Notes: generated by a model from the sequence alone, not told the origin. Shown: positions 20,898 through 31,401, numbered from the stretch's first letter. The stretch: 64,000 nucleotides of DNA from Candidatus Acidulodesulfobacterium acidiphilum (GCA_008534395.1 SHMQ01000012.1:1-64000); one strand, 5' to 3'. Translations and numbers: made by a program.

Positions 20898-22832
20898 ATG
20901 TGCGGTATAATAGGTTTTTCAGGCGACGGCAATGTCCGTTCCAAGCAGGGAAACTGCGAAAGTTCCGTAGATATAGTTTTAAACGGACTTAAAAGCTTGG
21001 AATACAGGGGGTACGATTCTTCAGGCGTTGCATATTACGATGAAACAGACGATAAAATAAAATCTATTAAAAAATCAGGCAAACTCGTTAATCTTTCGGC
21101 CGAGTTAAGCTGTATTAAACCCGTTAAATCCAGTATTGCGATAGGCCATATTAGGTGGGCTACGCACGGCAGACCTACCGACGATAATGCCCATCCCCAT
21201 TTAGACTGTTCCGGAAATATAGCTATAGTGCATAACGGAATAATAGAAAATTATCTAGTTTTAAAAAATAAACTTATAGGTAAAGGACATAAATTTATTA
21301 CTCCTACCGATTCCGAAGTAATTGCCCACTTAATAGAAGATTATATAAAAAGCGGAGCTAAAACTTTTTACGAAGCCGTCAGGCTTGCTTCGCTGGATCT
21401 TTCGGGCGCTTTTGCTTTTTTGGCGATGAATGCCGATGAAAAAAGCATATGCGCCGTAAAATATGGACCGCCTTTAGTTATGGTGAATAAAGATAAAGAA
21501 ATTTATTTTGCAAGCGACGTTTCGCCTCTTATTCAGTATTCCGACGAAGTTATATATTTAAAAAATTCAGAAATAGCATATTTTAAAGACGGCTTGCTTA
21601 AATTGACGGATTTTAAAGGCAAACCGTTAAATAAAACCGTTACGAAAATAGACTGGGATGCGTCGAGAGCGGTTAAAACCGGCTTTTCTCATTTTATGCA
21701 GAAAGAAATATTCGAACAGCCTTCATGTCTTTTGGATGCTTTTTCTTCCCGCATAATTTCGGTAAAGAACGACGGCTCAGCCGTCGATTCAAATAAATCG
21801 GATTCCTTCTTTTCCGGATTTAAAATTATGCTGGAAGACGTAAGATTGACAAAGAAAGATATCGATAAAGCAGGCAGAATAATTATTACGGCTTGCGGCT
21901 CTTCTTATTACGCCGGTCTTGTAATCAAATATATTACCGAAACGCTTTGCGGTATTCCCGTAATAGTCGAATACGGTTCCGAATTTAGATATGAAAATTT
22001 TCCCGTTTCAAAAAACGATATTTTTATCGGTATTTCACAATCCGGCGAAACTGCCGACACTAACAGCGCTCTTGAGATTGCAAAAGAAAAAAAAGCAGGC
22101 ATACTTTCCATAACTAACGTTCCCGGTTCGCAGATAACTACAATGTCGGACAAAGGAGTAATATATACGCACGCCGGTCCAGAGATAGGCGTAGCTTCTA
22201 CTAAAGCATTTACGACTCAGATAATGTGCGGCTTGCTTTTGGCTTTGCACATTAAAGAGATTAAAGATACTGCTTCCGTTGCAAGAAAAAATTTGAACGG
22301 AGTTAATTTTTTAGAGGAAATAGTGAATCTTCCAAAGAAAGCGGAGCAAATTTTATTTTTAAACGATTCGATAAAAGAAATAGCAAAACAATATTATAAA
22401 AATACAAATTTTTTATATCTCGGCAGAGGAATATTATATCCGATAGCTCTTGAAGGCGCTTTAAAATTAAAAGAAATTTCATATATTCATGCGGAAGGTT
22501 ATCCTGCCGGAGAAATGAAGCACGGACCTATAGCTTTAGTCGATGAAAACATGCCGGTGCTGTTTCTTCTGTCCAATAATATGCTTGCGCCTAAAACAAT
22601 ATCTAATATAGAAGAAATAAAGGCCAGAGGCGGTAAAGTCATAGCGGTGGCTGATTACGAACCGGATATAGACGGGATATCTGATCTTATTAAAATACCG
22701 GCGTCTGCCGAAGTTCTCAGCCCAATTCTTTATACTATTCCGCTGCAAATTCTGGCATATCATATAGCCGCACTGAAAGGCACCGACATAGACCAGCCGA
22801 GAAACCTTGCAAAAAGCGTGACCGTGGAGTAG
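20898..22832 (+). CDS. glmS: Glutamine-fructose-6-phosphate aminotransferase (isomerizing) GlmS
   Basis: Makes glucosamine-6-phosphate from fructose-6-phosphate and glutamine, the entry step to amino sugars. The 644-residue protein has the catalytic Cys2 (MCGIIGF) and the glutaminase motifs GHIRWATHGRPTDDNAHPH and HNGIIENY. Two SIS domains follow (TACGSSYYAG, SQSGETADT) and the end reads PRNLAKSVTVE. An AGGGAG Shine-Dalgarno lies about 10 bases before the ATG. No glmS ribozyme-like structure is evident in the 77-base leader. Confidence 0.96.
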   Translation: MCGIIGFSGDGNVRSKQGNCESSVDIVLNGLKSLEYRGYDSSGVAYYDETDDKIKSIKKSGKLVNLSAELSCIKPVKSSIAIGHIRWATHGRPTDDNAHPHLDCSGNIAIVHNGIIENYLVLKNKLIGKGHKFITPTDSEVIAHLIEDYIKSGAKTFYEAVRLASLDLSGAFAFLAMNADEKSICAVKYGPPLVMVNKDKEIYFASDVSPLIQYSDEVIYLKNSEIAYFKDGLLKLTDFKGKPLNKTVTKIDWDASRAVKTGFSHFMQKEIFEQPSCLLDAFSSRIISVKNDGSAVDSNKSDSFFSGFKIMLEDVRLTKKDIDKAGRIIITACGSSYYAGLVIKYITETLCGIPVIVEYGSEFRYENFPVSKNDIFIGISQSGETADTNSALEIAKEKKAGILSITNVPGSQITTMSDKGVIYTHAGPEIGVASTKAFTTQIMCGLLLALHIKEIKDTASVARKNLNGVNFLEEIVNLPKKAEQILFLNDSIKEIAKQYYKNTNFLYLGRGILYPIALEGALKLKEISYIHAEGYPAGEMKHGPIALVDENMPVLFLLSNNMLAPKTISNIEEIKARGGKVIAVADYEPDIDGISDLIKIPASAEVLSPILYTIPLQILAYHIAALKGTDIDQPRNLAKSVTVE

Positions 22833-22842
22833 AATATTAATC

Positions 22843-24996
22843 GTGAATAATATACAAGAAACGGATTATCTATCCGGATTAAACGAAGAACAGCTAAAAG
22901 CCGTAACTCACGCTGACGGACCGCTTTTAATACTTGCGGGAGCGGGTTCTGGAAAGACCAGAGTTATAACCTTAAGGGCAGTCCATCTTATAAAAACCGG
23001 CAAAGCAAAACCTTATAATATACTCGGCGTGACGTTTACCAACAAAGCGGCCCGCGAAATGAAAGAAAGAATAAAAAAAGCGCTTAAATATAAAGAGCAT
23101 GATGAATTTTTAGGTTACGACGGATATCCCGATGCCGATAATGTCGGTATACGCGATAGCGGTGCCCTTCAAGGACTGCCGGAATTTTCTACTTTCCATT
23201 CGTTTTGTTTAAAACTTTTAAGAAGACACGCCGATTTAGTCGGCTATGAAAGGTCTTTTGTCGTTTTCGACGAAGACGATTCAGGAAAAGTGATTTCTAA
23301 GATCATTAAGTCGTTAAATTTAAACGAAAAAATAGTAACGCCGTCCAAAGTGAAATATTTTATAGAAAAAAATAAAAATTCTTTTATTACTCCGGATGAA
23401 TCTTTCGGCGGCGTAAGAGCCTGGGAAAAAGATTACGCCGTAATATATTCCGAATATGCAAAAAAGCTCAAAGAAAGCAATGCAATGGATTTTAACGACC
23501 TTTTGTTTAACGCCGTAAAACTACTGCGCGATAATCCCGCTATTCTTGAACGTTATTCCAATCTTTACAAATATATTATGGTCGACGAATTTCAAGATAC
23601 TAATTATATACAGGATAAACTTATTAAGCTTCTTGCGCAGAAACATCAAAATATATGCGTAGTAGGAGACGACGATCAGTCTATATACAGTTTCAGGGGC
23701 GCTACCATAGATAATATTTTGAGTTTTGAAAAAACCTATGCAGGCTGTTCGGTAATAAAACTTGAAAAAAATTACCGCTCTACCAAAAACATACTGAATG
23801 CCGCATCCGCTTTGGTAAAAGGAAATAAACTGAGAAAAGATAAAACTTTAAAGACCGATAAAAAAGGCGGCGGCAGTATAATTACTATCTACCAGGCAAA
23901 TAACGATTATTCGGAAAGCTATTATATAGCAAAAGAGATAAGACGGCTTATTAGGGAGGACGGATACTCGAATAAAGACATAGCTATATTATACAGGGCA
24001 AATTCGCAGTCGAGAGTTATAGAAGACAGGCTTTTAAAAGAAAGCATAAGGTATAATATTTACGGCGGATTAAAGTTTTATCAGAGAAAAGAGATAAAAG
24101 ATATTTTGTCTTTTATAAGGTTTGCAGTTAATCCGCGAGACGCCGTGAGCTTTGAAAGAAGTATCCAGTGCGTTCCGACAGGGGCCGGCGAAAAAACTAT
24201 TAAAAATATGCAGGATATCGCCGCTAAAAACGGATTCGATATTTTGAAAGCCTTAAAAAACGGCTTATTTTCATCGATAAGAGGACTGGGCAATATGCAG
24301 ATTCAGAGCATTTTAAGCGCAGATTTCAATGAAGAGATTTCAGCCTCTAATTCTAATTCTTCAGGCATCGCAAACTATTTTGACGTTATATTGAGAATAA
24401 GGCATATGATAGAATCTGCAGTTTCTTATTCTAAAGAAAACGTCGATTCGGAGGAAATAAAAACAGGGGATAAACTGGCGGATATAATCAATTTTACGTA
24501 TAAAAAATCGGGTTACGAGAGTATGCTTAAGGCGGGAGTCGCAAAGTCCAACGAACTTGACGGAAACAGAATAGAAAATATAGAAGAATTAATTAACGCG
24601 GCGCACGATTTTGACGATATAACCGAATTTTTAGACCAGAGCGCAATAAACGATACTAAAGAAGAGCCTAATTCAGAATACGGTTCCGATATAACGAAAG
24701 TATCTCTAATGACTCTGCACAGCGCAAAAGGACTTGAATTTCCAGTAGTTTTTATAGCCGGACTCGAGGAACATCTTTTCCCTCATATAAGGTCTTTGGA
24801 CAACGAAATGTCCTTAGAGGAAGAAAGACGACTGTGTTATGTCGGGATTACCCGCGCCAAAGAAAAACTTTATCTTACATGGGCAAAAAGGCGGCGGTCG
24901 GGGAAAGATTATAAATATAATATGCCTTCAAGGTTTTTAAGGGAAATACCGGAAGAACTGATAGAAGAAATAGTAGATACTTACGAATATTATTAA
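22843..24996 (+). CDS. UvrD/PcrA-family ATP-dependent DNA helicase
   Basis: SF1A 3'-5' helicase acting in excision repair, replication restart and clearance of transcription-replication conflicts. The 717-residue protein has motif I (AGAGSGKT), motif Ia (VTFTNKAAREM), motif II (VDEFQDTN), motif III (GDDDQSIYSFRGA), motif V (LMTLHSAKGLEFPVV) and motif VI (RLCYVGITRAKEKLYLTWA). The usual PcrA/UvrD C-terminal basic extension is short. A GTG start lies ten bases after glmS. PcrA and UvrD cannot be told apart here. Confidence 0.93.
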   Translation: MNNIQETDYLSGLNEEQLKAVTHADGPLLILAGAGSGKTRVITLRAVHLIKTGKAKPYNILGVTFTNKAAREMKERIKKALKYKEHDEFLGYDGYPDADNVGIRDSGALQGLPEFSTFHSFCLKLLRRHADLVGYERSFVVFDEDDSGKVISKIIKSLNLNEKIVTPSKVKYFIEKNKNSFITPDESFGGVRAWEKDYAVIYSEYAKKLKESNAMDFNDLLFNAVKLLRDNPAILERYSNLYKYIMVDEFQDTNYIQDKLIKLLAQKHQNICVVGDDDQSIYSFRGATIDNILSFEKTYAGCSVIKLEKNYRSTKNILNAASALVKGNKLRKDKTLKTDKKGGGSIITIYQANNDYSESYYIAKEIRRLIREDGYSNKDIAILYRANSQSRVIEDRLLKESIRYNIYGGLKFYQRKEIKDILSFIRFAVNPRDAVSFERSIQCVPTGAGEKTIKNMQDIAAKNGFDILKALKNGLFSSIRGLGNMQIQSILSADFNEEISASNSNSSGIANYFDVILRIRHMIESAVSYSKENVDSEEIKTGDKLADIINFTYKKSGYESMLKAGVAKSNELDGNRIENIEELINAAHDFDDITEFLDQSAINDTKEEPNSEYGSDITKVSLMTLHSAKGLEFPVVFIAGLEEHLFPHIRSLDNEMSLEEERRLCYVGITRAKEKLYLTWAKRRRSGKDYKYNMPSRFLREIPEELIEEIVDTYEYY

Positions 24997-25034
24997 ATTA
25001 TTTTTGGATTTAAAATTTAAAGGAGATTTATATA

Positions 25035-25394
25035 ATGGATATAAATCATGTTATGAAACTGGCAAAATTAGATTTAAACGAAGAAGAATCGGCGCATTTT
25101 GCTTCCGAACTTAATAAAATTATCGGATATATAGACATGATACAGTCTGCCGACGTTTCAAAAATAGAAGGCATTCTTGACGAACTTGATTACGACAGGT
25201 TAATTTCAAACGAAGGTTTGAACGAAAGATTTTATAAAGACTGCCGTATCGACGAGTGCAAAACTGACGATACGTTCGATTTTGAAATAGTAAAATCTAA
25301 TGCGCCGAGCTTTGAAGCGCAAACTGCCGGCTTAGGTTTGGAAGATACTGCAACCGAATCCGGTTTTTTTGTAGTGCCGCAGGTTATAGAATAA
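25035..25394 (+). CDS. gatC: Asp-tRNA(Asn)/Glu-tRNA(Gln) amidotransferase subunit C
   Basis: Small stabilising subunit of the GatCAB enzyme that converts misacylated Glu-tRNA(Gln) or Asp-tRNA(Asn). The 119-residue protein starts with the family motif HVMKLAKLDLNEEESAHFASELNKI and ends with the FFVVPQVIE tail common in GatC. It is longer than the usual ~95 residues, with extra acidic sequence in the middle. A strong AAAGGAGA lies ahead of the ATG. It heads a gatC-gatA-gatB operon. Confidence 0.93.
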   Translation: MDINHVMKLAKLDLNEEESAHFASELNKIIGYIDMIQSADVSKIEGILDELDYDRLISNEGLNERFYKDCRIDECKTDDTFDFEIVKSNAPSFEAQTAGLGLEDTATESGFFVVPQVIE

Positions 25395-25432
25395 AAAATA
25401 AAATATAAAGACAATTAAGAGGACAGCAAAAC

Positions 25433-26953
25433 ATGGACGATTTATACAGGTTGACTATAAGCGAACTTGCCGGTCTTTTAAAGAAAAGGGAAGTTAAAAG
25501 CACGGATATTCTTAATTCCTACGTAAAAAGAATAGAAGCCGTAGAGCCGGAAATTTCCGCTTATCTTTACAACGACCTTGAAGAAGCCGAAAGAAATGCC
25601 GAAGCCGCAGATAAAATTATATCTTCCGGTTCAGATTATCCGGTACTTACCGGAATACCTCTTTCCATAAAAGATATTTTTTTGATAAAAGGTAAAAAAA
25701 CCACGTGCGCGTCAAAAATATTGGATAATTTTATTAGCCCTTATGATTCTACCGTAGTAAGGAAACTTAAAGAAAATAATTATGTTTTTTTGGGCAAAAC
25801 GAATCTTGACGAATTTGCAATGGGTTCTTCGACCGAAAACAGCGCATATAAAATAACAAAAAATCCTTACGATTTTAACAGGGTTCCAGGCGGTTCAAGC
25901 GGCGGTTCAGCCGCTTCTGTTGCGGCCGATTTATGCGCGGGTTCTTTCGGAACTGATACCGGAGGTTCGGTAAGGCAGCCTGCCGCCCTTTGCGGAGTAG
26001 TCGGATTAAAGCCCACGTACGGCTTGATTTCAAGATACGGCATAATTGCTTTTAGTTCCTCTTTAGACCAGGCAGGCATTCTCTCCAAAGACGTCGCTGA
26101 CGCCGCTGTTATGCTTGAAGCCGTTGCGGGTTTCGACGAAAAAGACCAGACTACGAGAAAATTTAACGTACAAAAATATGCCGAAATAGTTAAAAAAGCC
26201 GATAAATCCATATTAAAAGGATTGAAAGTCGGAATTCCGGCAGAATTTTTTTCCGACGGTTTAGACCCCGAAATAAATTCAAAAGTTTCTGAAATAAAGG
26301 TTTTACTGAAAGACTTGGGCGCAAACATAGTCGATATATCTCTTCCCGATACCAAATATTCCGTATCGGCATATTACATAACCGCCACTAGCGAGGCAAG
26401 CTCTAATCTCGAAAGATACGACGGCATAAGATACGGTTACAGATATAACAGAAAAGACGGAGAGACTATACAAAGTTTAGACGATCTCTACAGAAAATCT
26501 CGTGAAGCCGGGTTTGGAAACGAGGTTAAAAGACGCATAATACTGGGAACTTTTGCGCTTTCGGCGGGTTATTACGACGCTTATTATAAAAAAGCTTCCT
26601 TAGTCAGAAAACTTATTATAAAAAATTATAAAGATGCGTTTGCAAAAGCAGATATCATAATCGGCCCGACTTCACCGACGCCTGCGTTTTTAATCGGAGA
26701 AAAAACGGCCGACCCTCTAAGTATGTACCTGTCCGATATTTACACTATTTCCGTTAATCTTGCATATCTTCCTGGTTTAAGCATACCTATCGGAGTCGTA
26801 AAAAATCCTACGAAACCGGACGGCGTTCTTCCGGTAGGACTGCAGATTATATCGCCGTGGGCTACTGAAGACAGGCTTCTTTCCGTTGCAAAAATTATAG
26901 AGGACGAAGTTAAGTTCAGAGAAAAAATAAAAAAAAATAAAGGTGTCAAATAA
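25433..26953 (+). CDS. gatA: Asp-tRNA(Asn)/Glu-tRNA(Gln) amidotransferase subunit A
   Basis: Glutaminase subunit of GatCAB that supplies ammonia for transamidation. The 506-residue amidase-signature protein carries the Ser-cisSer-Lys triad: Lys80 (LSIKDIF), Ser155 (GGSSGGSAAS) and Ser179 (TDTGGSVRQPA). The last four sense codons and the stop fall inside an AAAGGTGTCA repeat unit (26939-26948), so the extreme C-terminus (KGVK) comes from a dispersed element. It lies between gatC and gatB with an AAGAGGA ribosome binding site. Confidence 0.96.
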   Translation: MDDLYRLTISELAGLLKKREVKSTDILNSYVKRIEAVEPEISAYLYNDLEEAERNAEAADKIISSGSDYPVLTGIPLSIKDIFLIKGKKTTCASKILDNFISPYDSTVVRKLKENNYVFLGKTNLDEFAMGSSTENSAYKITKNPYDFNRVPGGSSGGSAASVAADLCAGSFGTDTGGSVRQPAALCGVVGLKPTYGLISRYGIIAFSSSLDQAGILSKDVADAAVMLEAVAGFDEKDQTTRKFNVQKYAEIVKKADKSILKGLKVGIPAEFFSDGLDPEINSKVSEIKVLLKDLGANIVDISLPDTKYSVSAYYITATSEASSNLERYDGIRYGYRYNRKDGETIQSLDDLYRKSREAGFGNEVKRRIILGTFALSAGYYDAYYKKASLVRKLIIKNYKDAFAKADIIIGPTSPTPAFLIGEKTADPLSMYLSDIYTISVNLAYLPGLSIPIGVVKNPTKPDGVLPVGLQIISPWATEDRLLSVAKIIEDEVKFREKIKKNKGVK

Positions 26954-26983
26954 AGGTGTCCAAATAAACAAATAAAGGTGTCA
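26939..26983. repeat. Three AAAGGTGTC repeats at the gatA-gatB junction
   Basis: Copies at 26939-26948, 26952-26960 and 26974-26983 are separated by short AT-rich spacers. The last continues into GATTTATTTATTTTTGA, as at 8432-8453. The first copy encodes the end of GatA. No inverted partner is present, so this set does not form the hairpin seen elsewhere. Confidence 0.8.
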
Positions 26984-27027
26984 GATTTATTTATTTTTGA
27001 ATGATTATATTTTAAAGAGGATAAAAT

Positions 27028-28506
27028 ATGCACGGTAATAACGATTCATTCGAGGCGGTTATAGGGCTTGAGGTTCATTCCCAACTGCTCACCAAAACAA
27101 AAATGTTTTGTTCTTGTCCGAATATTTTCGGTATGGAACCGAATACTGCGGTATGTCCCGTCTGTCTTGCTCTGCCAGGCGCCCTTCCGGTAATAAATAT
27201 CGAGGCTGTAAGACTTGCTGTGAAAGCGGCTCTTGCTTTGAATATTAATATTAATAAAAAAAGCTTGTTTGCCAGGAAAAATTATTTTTATCCCGACCTG
27301 CCTAAAGGCTATCAAATATCGCAATATTTGGATCCAGTGTCTTCCAACGGCTATTTAGATATAGAAACCGAAGACGCTTCTAAAAAAAATAAAATTAATA
27401 AAAGAATAAGGATAAATCGCCTTCACATAGAAGAAGACGCGGGAAAATTAATTCATATAGGAAACAGGTCATATGTCGATTTAAATAGGGCAGGCACGCC
27501 CCTCGTGGAAATAGTTTCCGAACCCGATATAAGTTCAGCGGCCGAAGCTTCCGCTTATTTAAAATCGCTCAGAGAAATACTGGTATATCTTGGAGTTTCA
27601 GACGGAAATATGGAAGAGGGCAGCTTCAGGTGCGATGCCAATGTTTCGGTCAAAAGGAAAGGCGATGCGGAACTTGGTACAAGGGCGGAAATTAAAAACG
27701 TAAATTCTTTTAAATTCGTGGAGAAAGCCATCGAGTATGAAATAGAAAGACAGATAGACCTGATATCAAGCGGCGGGAAAGTAATTCAGGAAACAAGATT
27801 GTACGATTCTAAGGAAAATATTACAAGGTCCATGAGAGGCAAAGAAGAAGCACATGATTACAGATATTTTGAAGAGCCTGATCTGCCGCCGTTAATTCTT
27901 TCCGAAGAATTTATTAACGAAATAAAAAATTCTATTAAGGAACTTCCTGCAGAAAAAAGACGCAGATATGTTTCGGAGTATAAACTTACAGAATATGATG
28001 CGGAAGTACTCACTCAGGATAAATATATAGCTGATTATTTTGAAGATTTAATTAAAGAAAACTCAGGTAGAATAGAGATAAAAAAATTAGCAAACTGGGT
28101 TATAAACGAACTTCTTTCCGAATTAAAATTAAAAGAATCAGGAGAAAGAAGGCAGAGAATGACTGTTGACGCTAAAAATTTTCTTGAGCTTATAACGGCT
28201 GTAGAATCAGGGAGTATAAACAGAAATACCGGTAAAATAGTACTTGCCGAAATGCTTTCGTCAGGTAAAAGCGCTCCCGAAATAATTAAAGAAAAAAATC
28301 TTGCCCAAGTTTCGGACGATAAAGGCATAGAAGATATAGTAAAACAGGTAGTCGCCGAAAATCAGAAAGAATTTACCGACCTTGCAGGCGGGAAAGACAA
28401 ACTGTTCGGTTTTTTCGTGGGCGAAATTATGAAAAAAACTAAAGGTAAAGCAAATCCTAAAAAAGCTAACGAGATATTGCGAAAATATATAGACGAAAAT
28501 AAATAG
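27028..28506 (+). CDS. gatB: Asp-tRNA(Asn)/Glu-tRNA(Gln) amidotransferase subunit B
   Basis: GatB binds the misacylated tRNA, phosphorylates the acyl group and transfers ammonia. The 492-residue protein has the conserved [16 protein letters not shown] start, a CPVCLALPG zinc-site region, [14 protein letters not shown], and [11 protein letters not shown]. The C-terminal helical and YqeY-like tail follows (about residues 330-490). Its ribosome binding site, AAAGAGG, lies just after the short repeats that end gatA. Together with gatC and gatA it implies indirect synthesis of Gln- and/or Asn-tRNA. Confidence 0.96.
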   Translation: MHGNNDSFEAVIGLEVHSQLLTKTKMFCSCPNIFGMEPNTAVCPVCLALPGALPVINIEAVRLAVKAALALNININKKSLFARKNYFYPDLPKGYQISQYLDPVSSNGYLDIETEDASKKNKINKRIRINRLHIEEDAGKLIHIGNRSYVDLNRAGTPLVEIVSEPDISSAAEASAYLKSLREILVYLGVSDGNMEEGSFRCDANVSVKRKGDAELGTRAEIKNVNSFKFVEKAIEYEIERQIDLISSGGKVIQETRLYDSKENITRSMRGKEEAHDYRYFEEPDLPPLILSEEFINEIKNSIKELPAEKRRRYVSEYKLTEYDAEVLTQDKYIADYFEDLIKENSGRIEIKKLANWVINELLSELKLKESGERRQRMTVDAKNFLELITAVESGSINRNTGKIVLAEMLSSGKSAPEIIKEKNLAQVSDDKGIEDIVKQVVAENQKEFTDLAGGKDKLFGFFVGEIMKKTKGKANPKKANEILRKYIDENK

Positions 28507-28536
28507 GACATTTAAGTTTTATTCGGAGGCTAAAAA

Positions 28537-29604
28537 ATGGCTTTTTATACGCTAAGATTAAGAAACGACGACATAGTCGAAATGATAGACCAAAGAAAAC
28601 TCCCTCTCGAAGTAACTTACGTTGAATTAAAAACTTATAAAGAAGTTTATGATGCAATAAAAGATATGATAGTTAGAGGCGCTCCTGCAATAGGAGTTTC
28701 CGCCGCTTTCGGTTTATATCTCGGCGCTAAATCTTTGCTTGAATCGACTGAAGTAAAAGATTATGAATCATTCAAAAAAAAGTTTTTCGATATAGCCGAT
28801 TTTATGTTTTCTGCAAGACCTACCGCCGTAAATCTCGGATGGGCCGTCGATAGGATTAAAAAACTTGTTTTAGACGAAGAACATAATAATTCAAATTCAG
28901 ATTTAAAAACATTGGTTGACCGCATAAGAAAAGAATCCGTTAAAATTTACGATGAAGATATAGAAATTAACAAAAATATGGGAAAGTACGGAGCAGCCCT
29001 TTTAAAAGACGGATATAACGTTCTTACCCATTGTAACGCAGGAGCGTTGGCTACCGCCGGTTACGGAACCGCTCTAGGCGTTATCAGAGCCGCAGTTTCG
29101 GAAAACAAAAAAATATCGGTGATTTCCGACGAAACGAGGCCTTTTCTTCAAGGCGCAAGACTTACTACTTGGGAATTAATGGAAGACGGAATACCGGTAA
29201 CCCTTATAGCCGATAATTCCGCAGGTCTTTTAATGAGAAAAGGAAGAGTAAACGCCGTTATAGTCGGTGCGGACAGAATAGCTTCCAACGGCGACGTTGC
29301 CAATAAAATAGGTACTTATCAGGTTGCAGTCCTCGCTAAAGAAAACAATATTCCTTTCTATGTCGCGGCGCCGCTTTCAACTATAGATATCAATATTAAA
29401 TCGGGCGACGAAATTCCGATAGAAGAGCGCGACGTTAACGAAGTAGTTTCCGTATTTGGCAAAAGAATAGCTCCGGAAAACGTAAAAGCGGCTAACTATG
29501 CTTTTGACGTTACTCCAAATAAATACGTTTCAGCCATAATAACCGAAAAAGGAGTATTATATCCGGATTATAAAAAATCTATTGCGGACGTTTTCCGTAA
29601 ATGA
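28537..29604 (+). CDS. mtnA: S-methyl-5-thioribose-1-phosphate isomerase MtnA
   Basis: Isomerises methylthioribose-1-phosphate to methylthioribulose-1-phosphate in methionine salvage. The 355-residue protein is full length and shows the signature RGAPAIGVSAAFG, the catalytic-cysteine motif THCNAGALATAGYGTALG and the aspartate motif GADRIASNGDVANKIGTY. TTCGGAGG supports the start. No other methionine-salvage genes (mtnB, mtnC, mtnK) are in the window. In such organisms MtnA may also serve alternative methylthioribose or purine-nucleoside salvage shunts. Confidence 0.93.
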   Translation: MAFYTLRLRNDDIVEMIDQRKLPLEVTYVELKTYKEVYDAIKDMIVRGAPAIGVSAAFGLYLGAKSLLESTEVKDYESFKKKFFDIADFMFSARPTAVNLGWAVDRIKKLVLDEEHNNSNSDLKTLVDRIRKESVKIYDEDIEINKNMGKYGAALLKDGYNVLTHCNAGALATAGYGTALGVIRAAVSENKKISVISDETRPFLQGARLTTWELMEDGIPVTLIADNSAGLLMRKGRVNAVIVGADRIASNGDVANKIGTYQVAVLAKENNIPFYVAAPLSTIDINIKSGDEIPIEERDVNEVVSVFGKRIAPENVKAANYAFDVTPNKYVSAIITEKGVLYPDYKKSIADVFRK

Positions 29605-29769
29605 TAATATAATAAAGCACTTATAATTCTAACAGCCGTTATGCGTATACCGTTAATGATAACGATAGTATATTAATCATAATATAAATAAAAAAATAAA
29701 TAGAATTAATTTTATTAACTAACCCCAATAAAATATAAATATAAATAAAAATTAAAAGAGCGAAAAATC

Positions 29770-30729
29770 ATGAAAGACAAAAAAACGGCAGGTAAAAAAA
29801 ACGGCAGTCCATTTGAAGGTTCAAAAGTATGGATGGACGGAAAATTCTTAGATTATAAAGATGCAAAAGTTTCCGTAAACAGCCATTCCCTTCATTACGG
29901 ATTAGGCGCTTTTGAAGGCATAAGATGCTATGAAACAAAAAAGAAAGGTTCCGCAATATTCAGGTTGGACGAACATATAGACAGACTTTACGACTCCTGC
30001 CATATTCTTCAACTGCCTATTCCATATGAAAAGAAGGAAATTAAAAAGGCTGTTATAGAAACCGTAAAGGTAAATAAATTCAAAGAATGTTATATCAGGC
30101 CGATAGCGTTTATCGGCGACGGCGGAGGATTAGGCATATTCCTGAAAAATTACGATACTAAGGTAGCGGTTTCGGCATGGTACTGGGGGGCATATCTTGG
30201 AGAGGAATCCCTAAAAAACGGCATTAAAGCTAAGGTTTCTTCATATGCAAGATTTCACGTCAATACTTTTATGGGTATGTCTAAATCGACAGGGCAGTAT
30301 ATAAATTCAATTCTTGCCAAAAAAGAAGCCGTAAGCGCGGGATGCGACGAAGCTATAATGCTAGATACTTCAGGATTTGTCTGCGAAGCAAGCGGAGAAA
30401 ATATCTTTATCTATTCCGGCGGTTATATTAAAACTCCTCCGCTGTCTTCAGTTTTGCCCGGTATTACTCGAAACAGCGTTATAGAGGTTATGAGCAAAGA
30501 AATGGGTTTGACTATTAAGGAAGAAAGAGTGACGAGGGACGAACTTTATATCGCCGACGAGGTATTTTTAACTGGAACCGCCGCCGAAGTTACTCCGGTA
30601 AGAGAGATAGACGACAGGAGTATAGGAATAGGAAAAGCCGGTAAAATTGCATTAGAGCTCCAAAAAATATTTTTTGATATAGTCAAGGGCGGAAATAAAA
30701 AATATGAAAAATGGCTGACTTACGTTTAA
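29770..30729 (+). CDS. ilvE: Branched-chain amino acid aminotransferase IlvE
   Basis: Class IV PLP aminotransferase for the last step of valine, leucine and isoleucine synthesis. The 319-residue protein has SVNSHSLHYGLGAFEGIRCY near residue 35. The probable PLP lysine is Lys172 in MSKSTGQYINS. It also has CDEAIMLDTSGFVCEASGEN, PLSSVLPGITRNSV and the VFLTGTAAEVTPV motif. A 165-base AT-rich gap precedes it, and GAGCG is the only ribosome-binding hint. It converges with mpg, nine bases away. Confidence 0.93.
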   Translation: MKDKKTAGKKNGSPFEGSKVWMDGKFLDYKDAKVSVNSHSLHYGLGAFEGIRCYETKKKGSAIFRLDEHIDRLYDSCHILQLPIPYEKKEIKKAVIETVKVNKFKECYIRPIAFIGDGGGLGIFLKNYDTKVAVSAWYWGAYLGEESLKNGIKAKVSSYARFHVNTFMGMSKSTGQYINSILAKKEAVSAGCDEAIMLDTSGFVCEASGENIFIYSGGYIKTPPLSSVLPGITRNSVIEVMSKEMGLTIKEERVTRDELYIADEVFLTGTAAEVTPVREIDDRSIGIGKAGKIALELQKIFFDIVKGGNKKYEKWLTYV

Positions 30730-30738
30730 TTAAAGTCC

Positions 30739-31401
30739 CTATCTGCTTGCCCATCCATTATCTTTTATTTTAAATCTGTAAGGCAATTTTGCATGTTCGG
30801 CGGCGTAATCCACCCCTATTCTTGGCGTCGAAATTATTAAATCTTCGCCGATATTTATATTTCTGTCTTCAAGCCATATTTCTAAACTGCCGTCCTTTTC
30901 GCCTTTATTTTTTAAAATATTCTGTTCGCAAATCGGAATGCCGTTATGTTTTAAATTTATTCCAAGCGCTACGGTTAAAAGACCAGGGCCGGAAGTAATT
31001 CTTTTTGTGTTTTCTTTATTCTTTATTTTCAAATTTTTATTTCTTCGCTCCAGCATAATATCTATGCCTATTTCAGGTTCTATTGCCCTTATAAGAACCG
31101 CATCGGCAAAATTTTCTTTTCCGGTGACTACGTTAAAAAGGTAATACATTCCGTATATAAAGTAAACGTATGAGTAGCCGCCTTCTTTGTACAAATTTTT
31201 ATTTCTTTCCGTTTTTTTGTTTCCGTAACCGTGCGACGCTTTGTCTATAGCTCCGAGATAGGCTTCAGTTTCGACTATTTTTCCTCCGGTTAAGCCTTTG
31301 CCGTCTATATCGGTCATTAAATATTTTCCGAGCAGTTCCCTTGCTATTTTAACGGTATCGCCGCGAACGTAAAAGGATTTGTCTAATTTTTTAAAAATCA
31401 T
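30739..31401 (-). CDS. mpg: 3-methyladenine DNA glycosylase (AAG/Mpg family)
   Basis: Removes alkylated purines in base-excision repair. The 220-residue protein of the mammalian-type AAG fold shows ARELLGKYL, the catalytic glutamate in IVETEAYLG, the intercalating Tyr region YVYFIYGMYYLFNVV and VLIRAIEP. Then come TSGPGLLTVALGI and the end PRIGVDYAAEHAKLPYRF. The fold is a single domain at normal length. It converges with ilvE and is the first gene of a short minus-strand interval before the LPS cluster. Confidence 0.92.
   Translation of the reverse strand: MIFKKLDKSFYVRGDTVKIARELLGKYLMTDIDGKGLTGGKIVETEAYLGAIDKASHGYGNKKTERNKNLYKEGGYSYVYFIYGMYYLFNVVTGKENFADAVLIRAIEPEIGIDIMLERRNKNLKIKNKENTKRITSGPGLLTVALGINLKHNGIPICEQNILKNKGEKDGSLEIWLEDRNINIGEDLIISTPRIGVDYAAEHAKLPYRFKIKDNGWASR

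Noticed and set aside
25867-26355. 162-codon open frame opposite gatA
   Set aside because: It is antisense to the catalytic region of gatA, with no recognisable motif or ribosome binding site.
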